64,000 nucleotides of DNA from Halopseudomonas sabulinigri (GTDB taxonomy: Bacteria; Pseudomonadota; Gammaproteobacteria; Pseudomonadales; Pseudomonadaceae). This document shows, piece after piece, positions 53,838 to 61,760 of the stretch (position 1 is the first letter of the stretch; every line of letters starts with the position of its first letter). The stretch is taken from assembly GCA_011053055.1 (NCBI GenBank), contig DRHT01000047.1, forward strand, positions 157,258-221,257, in the 5' to 3' direction. The translations under genes were made by a program, and so were the position numbers. The notes beneath the pieces are model-generated. The model saw only the letters and a program-made list of their open reading frames with translations. It searched no databases and was not told the DNA's origin.

Positions 53838-54899
53838 TTACTTGACCGCGTCGGGATACTTGGCCATCAGCGCCTTGATGTCGTCGGAGTTGATAAACTC
53901 GGTGGTGAAGGCTTTGGTGTAATCAGTGTCGGGCTCGACCAGACCGATGCTTTTTAACTGATCACTGGCGGCTTTCCAGCGTGCGTCGTTCATCGTGCCG
54001 ATGCCACTTTCCAGAGCGTCACCGGAGGCGACGATGCCGCGCTCGGTCATCTTCTCGAACGAGTAAGCCAATTGCTCGGGCGTCTGATTGGCGTCCAGCG
54101 TGTTGATCACCTGATTGGTTTCGCTAGGATCGCTTAGATAGCGATACCAGCCTTCAACCGAAGCGTTGACGAAGTTTTGTACGCGCTCCGGATGGTTCTT
54201 AACCATGTCGGTCGTGGTGACGATCAGCGTTGAGTAGGACTGCCAGCCGAAGTCGGATAGCAAAAACAGGTTGGGATCGATACCGGCCTGCTGCACGACG
54301 AAAGGTTCTGAGGTGATATAGCACTGCTGGGTCAGGCCGGTGTCAGCGATAAACGGGCCCATCTGAAAGGTATAAGGGCGTACCTGCTCATCGGAGTAGC
54401 CGTACTTTTGCTTCAGCCAGGGCCAGAAGGACTGGTGCGCGTCCTGTGAAAGCAGAATGGGCTCGCCCTTGAGATCTTCTAGACTGTCGTGGCCAACGCC
54501 CTTGTGGGTCATGATGGCCTGCGGATCTTTCTGGTACATCGAGGCAACTGCCACTATTGGCAGGCCTTCTTCGATGGCCTTGAGGATTTGCCCGCTGGAG
54601 TGCAGGACAACAAAATCGGCGCGCCCAGCAAGCAACAGCTGCAGGTTGTTCACTTGTGGGCCGCCCGGCTGCTGATCCACTTCCAACCCATACTTCTCGT
54701 AAGTGCCGTCGGAGGCTGCCTGATACCAGCCACCATGTTCGGCCTGCGGAAACCAGTTGGTGCGGAAACTCACTTTCTCCAAGGCCGAAGCGCTAATTGG
54801 TGCGGCCAGCGTGATAGTGCCAAGCAGCAACGCGCCGGCGGTTTTGGTCAGGGCGCGTACGCCGCTGAGAGAGTTGTTTGCTGGTAATACTTTGTTCAT
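53838..54899 (-). CDS. NMT1/THI5-like binding protein, orphan copy 1
   Basis: This 353-residue protein has a signal peptide (to about residue 39, ending ASA) and the mature motif TNWFPQAEHGGWYQA, with GGPQVNNLQLLL as in its paralogs at 48194 and 57806. There is no permease or ATPase gene beside it, so it probably docks on system A. AGGGGTAATTG precedes ATG 54899; the upstream TTG is less likely. It is preceded by a sigma54 promoter and two RutR-like boxes. Confidence 0.9.
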   Translation of the reverse strand: MNKVLPANNSLSGVRALTKTAGALLLGTITLAAPISASALEKVSFRTNWFPQAEHGGWYQAASDGTYEKYGLEVDQQPGGPQVNNLQLLLAGRADFVVLHSSGQILKAIEEGLPIVAVASMYQKDPQAIMTHKGVGHDSLEDLKGEPILLSQDAHQSFWPWLKQKYGYSDEQVRPYTFQMGPFIADTGLTQQCYITSEPFVVQQAGIDPNLFLLSDFGWQSYSTLIVTTTDMVKNHPERVQNFVNASVEGWYRYLSDPSETNQVINTLDANQTPEQLAYSFEKMTERGIVASGDALESGIGTMNDARWKAASDQLKSIGLVEPDTDYTKAFTTEFINSDDIKALMAKYPDAVK

Positions 54900-55007
54900 C
54901 AATTACCCCTGCTTTGTGATTGGTCTTAAGTTGGGCGGGCGTTGATGGAGCCTGAATCAGACTCAGTTGTTCATTGCGATGAACTTGTTGTTCTTCCAGC
55001 GAATAAA

Positions 55008-55023
55008 CTGACCGGATAATCAG
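55008..55023. promoter_or_regulatory. RutR-like operator CTGACCGGATAATCAG
   Basis: Downstream of the sigma54 promoter of orphan copy 1. Shares the unusual right half ATAATCAG with the boxes at 59855 and 61564. Confidence 0.7.
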
Positions 55024-55049
55024 TTTTTCGATGACGTAGCAAACCCTGT

Positions 55050-55065
55050 AGCAATAGCTATGCCA
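55050..55065 (-). promoter_or_regulatory. sigma54 promoter TGGCATAGCTATTGCT
   Basis: Minus-strand GG-N10-GC with TGGCA and TTGCT elements, driving the binding protein and amidohydrolase 54899-52365. Confidence 0.75.
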
Positions 55066-55094
55066 TGGCGCTTTTCTGGCTTGATTGGTATTTC

Positions 55095-55110
55095 CTGAAC
55101 AAAGAGTCAG
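55095..55110. promoter_or_regulatory. Upstream RutR-like operator CTGAACAAAGAGTCAG
   Basis: Begins 31 bp upstream of the -24 GG and is followed by CAAATT, the same geometry as at 49316. The core is diverged but the outer CTGA/TCAG are kept. Confidence 0.5.
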
Positions 55111-55116
55111 CAAATT

Positions 55117-55158
55117 AGTTGCACTGCATTGCAGCATTTTCTGCGCAGTTGCACTGCA
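55117..55158. repeat. Direct repeats AGTTGCACTGCA, 30 bp apart
   Basis: Exact 12-mers at 55117-55128 and 55147-55158, spaced about three helical turns and 50-95 bp upstream of the sigma54 promoter. They are placed like enhancer sites for an activator. A related CTGCACTC occurs at 49370. Confidence 0.55.
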
Positions 55159-55221
55159 AAGAGACAAGATGTGACGCTGCCGCCGGGCGAGATGGAGAGC
55201 CCCGGCGGCGGCTCAAGCGGA

Positions 55222-55878
55222 TTAGTGCGACGGCCCGGCGGCCAGGTCTACGGAAGAGGGTTCAGGAACTATTTGGCCGGCAATGCGCGCCACGCGCGCG
55301 CCCAATGCGCGGGCGATTGCCAGCTCACCGGCATCTACTCCCAGGCTACCGTCAAATCCGGTCACGGCGGAGGCACCATAGGGCGAGCCACCGCTGCGGG
55401 TATGCACCAATTCCGGCACGCTGTGCGGAAGGCCAGCCAGTAGCATGCCGTGTTGCAGGAACGGCAACAGCAGGTTGAGCAGGGTCATTTCGTTACCCGA
55501 ATGCATGCCGCCCGTGGAGGTAAAAGCCGCGCCCACCTTGCCGATCAGTGCACCCTGGCGCCAAAGAGGGGCGATTTCATCTATAAAAGCGCGTAACGGA
55601 GTGCTCATTAAACCGTATCGTGTTGGTGAGCCCCAGATGATGCCATTGGCCCACTCCAAGTCGGAGGCGCAAGCCTGTTTCAGGTCGCGATACTCGGCCT
55701 GCGCTGCGATGAAATCGGCGCGCTCGGTATCTACGCTGAACTCGGGTTCGCTGAGTGCTACGCGAAGCAGCCGTACTTCTGCCTGCTCGCTAGCTGCACC
55801 CTCGGCGATGGCTTTGGCCAGCGACAGAGTGCTGCCGTACCTTGAGTCGACGACTATGCTGATGCGGGACGGATTCAT
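55222..55878 (-). CDS. NAD(P)H:quinone oxidoreductase/flavodoxin (WrbA-like)
   Basis: This 218-residue flavoprotein has the FMN-binding loop VDSRYGSTLSLAKAIAEG. Further family segments are IIWGSPTRYGLMSTPLRAFID and VGAAFTSTGGMHSGNEMTLL (WrbA signature). WrbA enzymes reduce quinones by two electrons. ATG 55878 follows AGGAGAAGTC; the frame upstream of it adds a spurious hydrophobic stretch. It is divergent from the oxygenase gene at 56029 and shares the box at 55966. Confidence 0.88.
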   Translation of the reverse strand: MNPSRISIVVDSRYGSTLSLAKAIAEGAASEQAEVRLLRVALSEPEFSVDTERADFIAAQAEYRDLKQACASDLEWANGIIWGSPTRYGLMSTPLRAFIDEIAPLWRQGALIGKVGAAFTSTGGMHSGNEMTLLNLLLPFLQHGMLLAGLPHSVPELVHTRSGGSPYGASAVTGFDGSLGVDAGELAIARALGARVARIAGQIVPEPSSVDLAAGPSH

Positions 55879-55951
55879 GACTTCTCCTAGGTATATCAAG
55901 GCGCTGTTGATCGCAACAACGACTAAGACTGCGGGTATGTTCAGGTTGGCA

Positions 55952-55967
55952 TGCAATATGAATACCT
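55952..55967 (-). promoter_or_regulatory. Possible sigma54 promoter AGGTATTCATATTGCA
   Basis: GG-N10-GC with a TTGCA -12 element, facing the WrbA-like gene. The -24 element is weak and overlaps the RutR-like box, so this is a lower-confidence site. Confidence 0.4.
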
Positions 55968-55981
55968 GACCAGTTGGACAG
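55966..55981. promoter_or_regulatory. RutR-like operator CTGACCAGTTGGACAG
   Basis: Near-perfect palindrome between the divergent WrbA-like and oxygenase genes, 48 bp before the oxygenase ATG. Confidence 0.68.
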
Positions 55982-56028
55982 CTACTAATTTTTTACGCCC
56001 ATCCCAATGCAGAGGAGGTCATTTGACC

Positions 56029-57000
56029 ATGGCGGCACAAGAGTTTTCCCCGGCAGAGTCCCTGCCGATCATTGATCTGACCGCGATGCACAATGGCACA
56101 GCTGCGGATAAGGCCGCCGTCGGTCAGGCTTTGCGTCAGGCCTGCGAGCACACTGGTTTCTTTTACATCAGCGGGCATGGCATCGACTCTGCATTGATCG
56201 AGCGGGTGTTTGCGCAATCACAGCAGTTTTTTGCCCAACCGATGGATGCCAAGTTGGAGACCGACAAGGCGTTGTCGAAGGCCAATCGCGGTTATGAAAA
56301 GCTAGGTGGCCAAACTTTGGAGCCGGGCATGCCGCCGGATTTGAAAGAAGGCTTCTACATTGGCGAAGAGCTAGCAGAAGATCACCCCAGGGTGCTCGCT
56401 GGCCGTTTCAATCAGGGGCCTAATCAATGGCCAGCGCAGTTGCCTGCGTTTCAACCTGCAATGCAGGATTACTACACAGCTATGCTGGCGCTGAGTGAGC
56501 GCATCATGGCGGGGCTGGCGTTGTCGCTTGATTTGCCAGAGGACTTCTTTGCTGACTTCTGCGAAGAGCCACTCTGTACTTTGCGGTTACTGCATTATCC
56601 ACCGCAGCCTGCCAAACCACTGCCCGGTGAAAAAGGCTGCGGCGCGCACACCGATTTTGGCGGTATTACCATCCTGTTGCTGGATGATAAACCCGGCCTG
56701 CAGGTATGGGATGCCAAGGGTGAAAGCTGGATCAACGCCAAGCCTATCCCCGGGACCTTCGTGGTAAACCTCGGTGACATGATCGCGCGCTGGACCAACG
56801 ATCTATATCGCTCCACCTTGCATCGGGTGGTCAACACCTCGGGTGCTGAGCGCTACTCTGTGCCCTTCTTTTACAGCGGTGCACCGTCGCATGAAGTGCG
56901 TTGTTTACCGGTATGTTTGCAAGATGGCGAAGCAGCCAAGTATCCCGCCACCACCGTAGAGGAGCATTTGCAGGAAATGTATCGGAGGACCTATGTCTGA
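56029..57000 (+). CDS. Isopenicillin N synthase-family Fe(II)/2OG oxygenase (1)
   Basis: This 323-residue non-heme iron oxygenase has a DIOX_N segment (LPIIDLTAMHNG, GFFYISGHGID). The double-stranded beta-helix carries HxD in AHTDFGGIT, a distal His in STLHRVVN and an RxS in ERYSVPFF for the 2-oxoglutarate carboxylate. ATG 56029 follows GAGGAGGTCATTTGACC. It overlaps the alpha/beta hydrolase gene by 8 bp. Similar oxygenases sit next to 8-oxoguanine deaminase in P. aeruginosa (from memory), which supports purine-type hydroxylation or N-dealkylation. Confidence 0.9.
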   Translation: MAAQEFSPAESLPIIDLTAMHNGTAADKAAVGQALRQACEHTGFFYISGHGIDSALIERVFAQSQQFFAQPMDAKLETDKALSKANRGYEKLGGQTLEPGMPPDLKEGFYIGEELAEDHPRVLAGRFNQGPNQWPAQLPAFQPAMQDYYTAMLALSERIMAGLALSLDLPEDFFADFCEEPLCTLRLLHYPPQPAKPLPGEKGCGAHTDFGGITILLLDDKPGLQVWDAKGESWINAKPIPGTFVVNLGDMIARWTNDLYRSTLHRVVNTSGAERYSVPFFYSGAPSHEVRCLPVCLQDGEAAKYPATTVEEHLQEMYRRTYV

Positions 57001-57736
57001 GCAGCCGACCTTTGTTTTGATTCACGGCGCCTGGGCCGCCAGTTGGGTGTGGGATAGTTTGCGCACGGTGCTGGAAGGCCAAGGTTACGCAGTAATCACA
57101 CCGGATATGCCTGGTAACTCGCGTAATCCGGCATCGCCAGAGCAGATCAACATGCAGGGCTGTGTCAGCCATGTGCAAGCCTGTTGCGCGGGGGTGACAG
57201 GGCCGCTGCTGATCGTTGGGCATTCTGGCGGCGGCGTGGTCGCCACCCAGGTGGCTGAAGTGATGGCCGAGCAGGTAGCGGGTATCGCTTACATCGCCGG
57301 TATGATGCTGCCGTCTGGCCTGGGCTTTGCTGAGCTGGCTGATGAGGTTCAGAAGACCCAGCCAGAAGCTGCAGGTATTTGGCCTTATCTGGAATGGAGT
57401 GAGGATCGGCAGTCTTCTACCGTCCCACCGCAGGCCGTCTGCGATGTGTTTTTACAGGATTTGCCGCCTGAGTTGGCGATGGCGGCGGCACAGCGCTTTT
57501 GTGCGCAACCGGAAGGCACTCGTGCTCTGGTGGCCGAGTGGAGTGCTGAACGTTTTGGTCAACTGCCTCGCTTGTATATTGAAGCGCAGCAGGACAAATC
57601 CGTAGTGCTCTCGGTGCAGCGTCGCATGCAGCAACTGACCCCTGGCGCTAAGGTGGTGAGTCTGCAGACAGGCCACGTACCCCAAGTAACCGCGACGCAG
57701 GTGGTGGCCGATGCTCTGTTGAGCTTCGCCCGCTGA
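56993..57736 (+). CDS. Alpha/beta hydrolase (SABP2/esterase-like)
   Basis: This 247-residue hydrolase has an oxyanion region VLIHGAWAASWVWD, nucleophile elbow GHSGG, a likely acid in EAQQDKSV and catalytic His in GHVPQVTA. The organisation resembles plant methyl-esterase-like and pyrethroid-esterase-like proteins. CGGAGGACCT precedes the ATG. It is coupled with oxygenase 1, so it may cleave an ester or amide formed or exposed by that oxidation. Confidence 0.87.
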   Translation: MSEQPTFVLIHGAWAASWVWDSLRTVLEGQGYAVITPDMPGNSRNPASPEQINMQGCVSHVQACCAGVTGPLLIVGHSGGGVVATQVAEVMAEQVAGIAYIAGMMLPSGLGFAELADEVQKTQPEAAGIWPYLEWSEDRQSSTVPPQAVCDVFLQDLPPELAMAAAQRFCAQPEGTRALVAEWSAERFGQLPRLYIEAQQDKSVVLSVQRRMQQLTPGAKVVSLQTGHVPQVTATQVVADALLSFAR

Positions 57737-57760
57737 CTAACGCAGTAATACCATCGTAGA

Positions 57761-57796
57761 AACAACAAGGGCGCCCGTAGGCGCCCTTGTTGTTTG
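57761..57796. terminator. Bidirectional Rho-independent terminator
   Basis: AACAACAAGGGCGCC and GGCGCCCTTGTTGTT are exact complements with a CGTA loop, between the convergent hydrolase and binding-protein genes. Confidence 0.95.
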
Positions 57797-57805
57797 GCCT
57801 GTGGC

Positions 57806-58792
57806 TTACTCTGAGTAGAGTGTGCGCACAAAGCGCAGGTCAAAGGCTTTCTGCCAGTCCAGATCAGCCGGAACGGTCTCGGCTTTTACCATGTCGGTAA
57901 AGAACGACTGCCAATGGGCTTCGGTCATATTGCCGTATTTACCGCCCTCTGCATCGCCAGCCAGCAGGATATTATCTTCCTGCAATTTAGCGATGCTGTA
58001 GGCAAGCAGGTCGTCCTGCATTTCAGGGTTATCTTGCTTTATCAAGGCGTTGGCTGCTGCTGGGTCCTTGAAGTAAGCAGCCCAACCTTCTGCTGTAGCC
58101 GTGACCATGGCTTGCACTACTTCGGGGTTTTCATCGACCATTTTCTGAGTTACATCTAGCGTGCAAGAGTAAGCGCCCCAGCCATAGTCGGCCAGCAGCA
58201 AGCTCTTACCTTTGATGCCTGCCTTGTCGAGAAAGTAACCATCGTTGGTGATATAGCCTTGCTGAACTGCTTCAGGGTCAGCGATGAACGGCCCCAGGCT
58301 GTAATCGTATGGGCGTAGCTGATCGTCACTGAAACCGAACTCCGCTTTCATCCATGGCCAGTAAGCAACACGGCCGGCGGTTGGCATGCGAATGCCTTTG
58401 CCTTCCAGGTCCGCTAATGTATCTACGCCTGCGCCTTCGTGAACTATCAGTGTCTGAGGGTCTTTTTGGAACCATGCCGCAACCGTCAGCATAGGAATCT
58501 CTTGTTTGACGGCGTTAAAGGATTGCAGCGCATAGCCCATGCTGAAATCGGTCTTGCCGGCCATCAACAACTGCACATTATTGACCTGTGGACCGCCCAT
58601 CTTGATGGTGACGTCCAGGCCGTGCTGCTCATAGATGCCGGCGGCTTTAGCCGCATAAATACCGCCATGTTCGGCTTGTGCATACCAAGTGGTAGTGACG
58701 GTGACGGGGGTTAATTCTGCGGCGCTGGTGGTAGCTGCGGTGAAGCCTAGCGCGAGCGCCAAGCCGGTTAATTTTAAGTATTTGTGTTGCAT
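57806..58792 (-). CDS. NMT1/THI5-like binding protein, orphan copy 2
   Basis: This 328-residue protein has a signal peptide (to about residue 25, ending SAA). The mature part has TTWYAQAEHGGIYAA, GIYEQHGLDV and GGPQVNNVQLLMAG, close to the other two paralogs. AACAGGAGCCTTACCC precedes ATG 58792. It is downstream of oxygenase 2 (25-bp gap) in a two-gene operon, so the oxygenase and its binding protein are co-made. No permease is adjacent. Confidence 0.9.
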   Translation of the reverse strand: MQHKYLKLTGLALALGFTAATTSAAELTPVTVTTTWYAQAEHGGIYAAKAAGIYEQHGLDVTIKMGGPQVNNVQLLMAGKTDFSMGYALQSFNAVKQEIPMLTVAAWFQKDPQTLIVHEGAGVDTLADLEGKGIRMPTAGRVAYWPWMKAEFGFSDDQLRPYDYSLGPFIADPEAVQQGYITNDGYFLDKAGIKGKSLLLADYGWGAYSCTLDVTQKMVDENPEVVQAMVTATAEGWAAYFKDPAAANALIKQDNPEMQDDLLAYSIAKLQEDNILLAGDAEGGKYGNMTEAHWQSFFTDMVKAETVPADLDWQKAFDLRFVRTLYSE

Positions 58793-58817
58793 GGGTAAGG
58801 CTCCTGTTATTGGCAAA

Positions 58818-59747
58818 TCAATAGGTCGCATTCAAGCGTTCTAGTAAGTGTGCTCCGGCGCTGATCGGGGCGTAGCGCGGTGGATTTTCGGTATCGCTGC
58901 ACGTGCTGATGCAGCGGATATCGGCTGAGTGATTGGGATGGCAAAAGAACGCAATAGAGTGGCGGTCGCGTTCTGTGGTCGTGAGGTTGACCCGGTGTGG
59001 GGTGGAGCAAAACACGTGATTGGTCCAGCGTTGCATCAGGTCGCCGGTATTAACGACCACAGTCCCTGGGATTGGCGTGGCAGCAATCCATTCGCCAGCG
59101 CGGGTCCGCACTTCCAGACCACCTGCGTCGTCCTGAAACAGCAAGGTGATGCTGCCGTAGTCAGTGTGCTCGCCAGCGCGGCTTTCACCGCCTTGCGCGC
59201 TAAAACCTTCAGGAAGCGCGGGATAGTGCAGCAGTCTCAAGGTGTGGTGATGGTGGTCATGCGCGCTGACGAAAAAATTCTCAGGTTGTTGCAATGCAAT
59301 AGCGAAGGCTTGCAGTACGCGGTCTGCGGTGGCGACACACTGCTGTAGAAAACTCTCCATCTGTGGACGGAAGGTGGGTAGCTCGCTTGGCCAAAGATTG
59401 GGCGCACTATCGACGCTGTCCGGAGCGAGATTGAAGGCTTCCTTGAGGTCGCCCGGTTTGCTGGGATCTAACCGTTCGCGGCGCACGCCCACATATCCAC
59501 GATTACTCTCGGCGTTCTGCCAAGCGACTGCTTGTTTGGCGTCGTCAGAGAGCTCAAAAAGGGCTTGTGAGTCAGCAAATGCTTGTCGCAAGCTGGCTTC
59601 AGGCATGCCGCAACCCGCCAAATAAAAGAAGCCCCAGTCGCTGCTGGCTTGGCGCATTTGTGCTGCAACTGCTTGGCGCTCAGCCTCAGTGCCGTTAATA
59701 AAAGGGGAGAAATCGATAACCGGGATCGACGCTTGATGCTCTGCCAT
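58818..59747 (-). CDS. Isopenicillin N synthase-family oxygenase (2)
   Basis: This 309-residue non-heme iron oxygenase has a DIOX_N-type N terminus (IPVIDFSPFING, GFFYLAGCGMP), HxD in EHTDYGSIT, a distal His in STPHRVNL and RxS in DRHSIAFF. ATG 59747 is chosen: AGGAG lies 8 bp before it, while ATG 59753 lies only 2 bp after that site. It is distinct from oxygenases 1 and 3 and heads the operon with orphan binding protein 2. Confidence 0.9.
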   Translation of the reverse strand: MAEHQASIPVIDFSPFINGTEAERQAVAAQMRQASSDWGFFYLAGCGMPEASLRQAFADSQALFELSDDAKQAVAWQNAESNRGYVGVRRERLDPSKPGDLKEAFNLAPDSVDSAPNLWPSELPTFRPQMESFLQQCVATADRVLQAFAIALQQPENFFVSAHDHHHHTLRLLHYPALPEGFSAQGGESRAGEHTDYGSITLLFQDDAGGLEVRTRAGEWIAATPIPGTVVVNTGDLMQRWTNHVFCSTPHRVNLTTTERDRHSIAFFCHPNHSADIRCISTCSDTENPPRYAPISAGAHLLERLNATY

Positions 59748-59854
59748 ACTCATGTCTCCTGCAGGTTCACGTGAAGCAGCTAACCGCGTGCTTCATCGCA
59801 CGGGGCCCCTGGTTTAGCCTTCGAACCCATGAGTAGGGCGACATGACTCATAAC

Positions 59855-59870
59855 CTGACCAGATAATCAG
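59855..59870. promoter_or_regulatory. RutR-like operator CTGACCAGATAATCAG
   Basis: Begins about at the sigma54-predicted transcription start for oxygenase 2. Confidence 0.72.
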
Positions 59871-59879
59871 TTATTGAAA

Positions 59880-59895
59880 AGCAAGGCGCGTGCCA
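59880..59895 (-). promoter_or_regulatory. sigma54 promoter TGGCACGCGCCTTGCT
   Basis: Full-consensus -24/-12 site on the minus strand. It is nearly identical, together with the downstream box, to the one at 61589 (the two upstream regions share about 40 bases). Confidence 0.88.
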
Positions 59896-60248
59896 GCTGT
59901 TTAAGAGAACAGGCGTGAGGCTGGACTAGTCCCTTACATTGAAAGCTCGGTGCATGTGGTTTTTGGGGCGCAGGCTTGACGTTTCGGATTGAGACCCCTG
60001 TTGCGCTGGCGCTTGGCATTGCCGGGGTACAGTGCGGGTGGTTTGCGGCACGGGTACGAGATCTAGCGGGTTGCGCTGTTATTGATAGTAACTATCTGCT
60101 CTTAGAATGAAGCGTCCGCAGGGTTGGTACGCATTAGCCGGGCTGGGTGTGCGGCATGCTCCAGTTAGGTGCAATGTTGCGCTGAAATGGGACGGTTCAG
60201 CGTGTGATTGGCGCTCGCACCGTTGCGTTGTGCGCCGCAGGTGTTTTT

Positions 60249-60264
60249 CTGTCCGTTCGGTCAA
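60249..60264 (+). promoter_or_regulatory. Orphan RutR-like box CTGTCCGTTCGGTCAA
   Basis: Very like the box at 61761 and followed by the same TTAATCTG. A TTGC -12-like element lies 22 bp upstream, exactly as at 61761, but the GG of the -24 is displaced by 3 bp. No gene follows on the plus strand. The rest of 59896-60406 holds no gene. Confidence 0.55.
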
Positions 60265-60406
60265 TTAATCTGCGTGACTAGGATTTTGCTGCGCGGTGTC
60301 GAGCGATTAAGCACCCAACGTGGTTACCTGACGTTGGGTTTATCGCTTTCACTATTGGCACGGATCACAGTATTGAAATGACACGCTAACCGTTTACTAG
60401 CGCGGT

Positions 60407-61363
60407 TTATGTTGCGTCGGTTTCTACGCGGTGGTCATAAGTCGCGTTGAGACGATAGGCCAAGTAATCGCCGCAACTGATTGGCGGATACTTGGGTTGT
60501 TCGGTTGGCACTACATCACGGGGATCGACCATAGAGTCAGGATCAACCGAAAGGAAGAAAGCGAGGGAGTAACGCTCTTGCTCTGGAGCCTTTACACGGT
60601 GAGGCGTTGAAACATAAGTATCGTTGCACCAACGCATCAGGCAGTCGCCGATATTACAGACGAACGCACCGGGAATATGGGGCGCGTCGATCCATTGGCC
60701 CTGGCGTGTCGCCACCTGCAAACCAGCGACCTTATCAGTGGCTAGCAGGGTCAAGTTGCCATAATCCGTGTGAGTGCCAGCCCCAGCATCTTCGCGGGCG
60801 CCATGCTCATCGCTAGCCGGATATCGCAGCATTCGTAGCGTCGCGATAGGCTCATTGAGGTGAGCGTCAAAAAAGTTTTCGGCTAGGCCAAGATCGATTG
60901 CAAAGCCGCGATGAATTAGCCGGCCAAGGTTCAGGCAAGCCTGGTAATACCCCAGCATATCGGCTCGCCAGCCCTCAACCGTCGGCCAGAAATTAACCCC
61001 GCGAAAGGGTTTCCCGGCGAGGACGTCCGGATGGTCCGCCGGGAAGTCAGTGCCAATATTGAAGGCTTCTTTCATGTCCGCGCCCGCGTCCGGGTTGAGC
61101 TTCTCATCAGCCATGGCCACGTAGCCGCGATCGTGTGGCGAGAGCTTGATTGATAACGACTGCTTGGTTTCTAGCGGCAGCTCAAAAAACGACTTTGCAT
61201 TACTGAAAGCGCCAGCCATTACCTGCTCTGCAATACCGTGGTCGATAGCATAGAAAAAGCCAACCTCGCGACAAGCTTTGCCCAGCTCTGCGGCAGTAGC
61301 GGAGCGGATAGCAGGGTTTTCGCTGTTTAAGCCAGCGATCGAAATAATGGGTAGCGATGTCAT
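60407..61363 (-). CDS. Isopenicillin N synthase-family oxygenase (3)
   Basis: This 318-residue non-heme iron oxygenase has a DIOX_N segment (LPIISIAGLNSENP, GFFYAIDHGI), HxD in THTDYGNLT, a distal His in STPHRVKA and RxS in ERYSLAFF. ATG 61363 follows AGGGAGATGAC; the longer frame to 61492 is unlikely because it lacks the domain start. It is transcribed alone from a sigma54 promoter and is divergent from the 8-oxoguanine deaminase gene. Confidence 0.9.
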   Translation of the reverse strand: MTSLPIISIAGLNSENPAIRSATAAELGKACREVGFFYAIDHGIAEQVMAGAFSNAKSFFELPLETKQSLSIKLSPHDRGYVAMADEKLNPDAGADMKEAFNIGTDFPADHPDVLAGKPFRGVNFWPTVEGWRADMLGYYQACLNLGRLIHRGFAIDLGLAENFFDAHLNEPIATLRMLRYPASDEHGAREDAGAGTHTDYGNLTLLATDKVAGLQVATRQGQWIDAPHIPGAFVCNIGDCLMRWCNDTYVSTPHRVKAPEQERYSLAFFLSVDPDSMVDPRDVVPTEQPKYPPISCGDYLAYRLNATYDHRVETDAT

Positions 61364-61563
61364 GTCATCTCCCTGTGGTGTACATGATGTATTGAGGTAC
61401 GCAGGCGCGGAACTGTCCCGCCTGCCTAAAAAAGTCGAGTAATTGCGTTGGTAATCGCTGACCGGCAATCTGTGTCTCCTGCCTTTTTCCAAGCGCGAGA
61501 GTCACGTAGCTGAATGCCGGACTTAGCCTTCCATATAGGCATTGGAATGGCATGCCAAATTAC

Positions 61564-61579
61564 CTGACCAAATAATCAG
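61564..61579. promoter_or_regulatory. RutR-like operator CTGACCAAATAATCAG
   Basis: Downstream of the oxygenase 3 sigma54 promoter, at the predicted start site. The half-site CTGATCAAT recurs 18 bp upstream of the -24 at 61621. Confidence 0.7.
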
Positions 61580-61588
61580 TTATTGAAA

Positions 61589-61604
61589 AGCAAGGCGCGT
61601 GCCG
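61589..61604 (-). promoter_or_regulatory. sigma54 promoter CGGCACGCGCCTTGCT
   Basis: GG-N10-GC with an intact TTGCT; drives oxygenase 3. It differs from the 59880 site only at the first base. Confidence 0.82.
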
Positions 61605-61723
61605 TGATTAATAAAAGGCACTGATCAATGTGCGTGTGCTCTGGTTTTGAGCTTTGTGTGATTGTAAATGCGCGTATTAGGGGCAATGACGTGGCTGGTG
61701 AGCGTATTTAACATCGGTTTTAG

Positions 61724-61739
61724 CGGCCTCATAATTGCA
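61724..61739 (+). promoter_or_regulatory. sigma54 promoter CGGCCTCATAATTGCA
   Basis: GG-N10-GC and a perfect TTGCA on the plus strand, 76 bp before the 8-oxoguanine deaminase ATG. Confidence 0.65.
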
Positions 61740-61760
61740 TGCTTTGGCTGTGAATATTTT

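Noticed and set aside
55879..55965. A plus-strand sigma54 promoter for oxygenase 1
   Set aside because: No GG-N10-GC with a TTGC-like -12 was found facing the gene; only spacings of 7 or 11 bp occur, so its promoter type remains unknown.
55984..56028. Extension of oxygenase 1 upstream to 55951
   Set aside because: The added residues precede the ribosome site GAGGAGGTC and are not part of the DIOX_N domain.
60079..60264. 61-residue minus-strand frame in the gap between oxygenases 2 and 3
   Set aside because: No ribosome site or recognisable domain; overlaps the relic operator.
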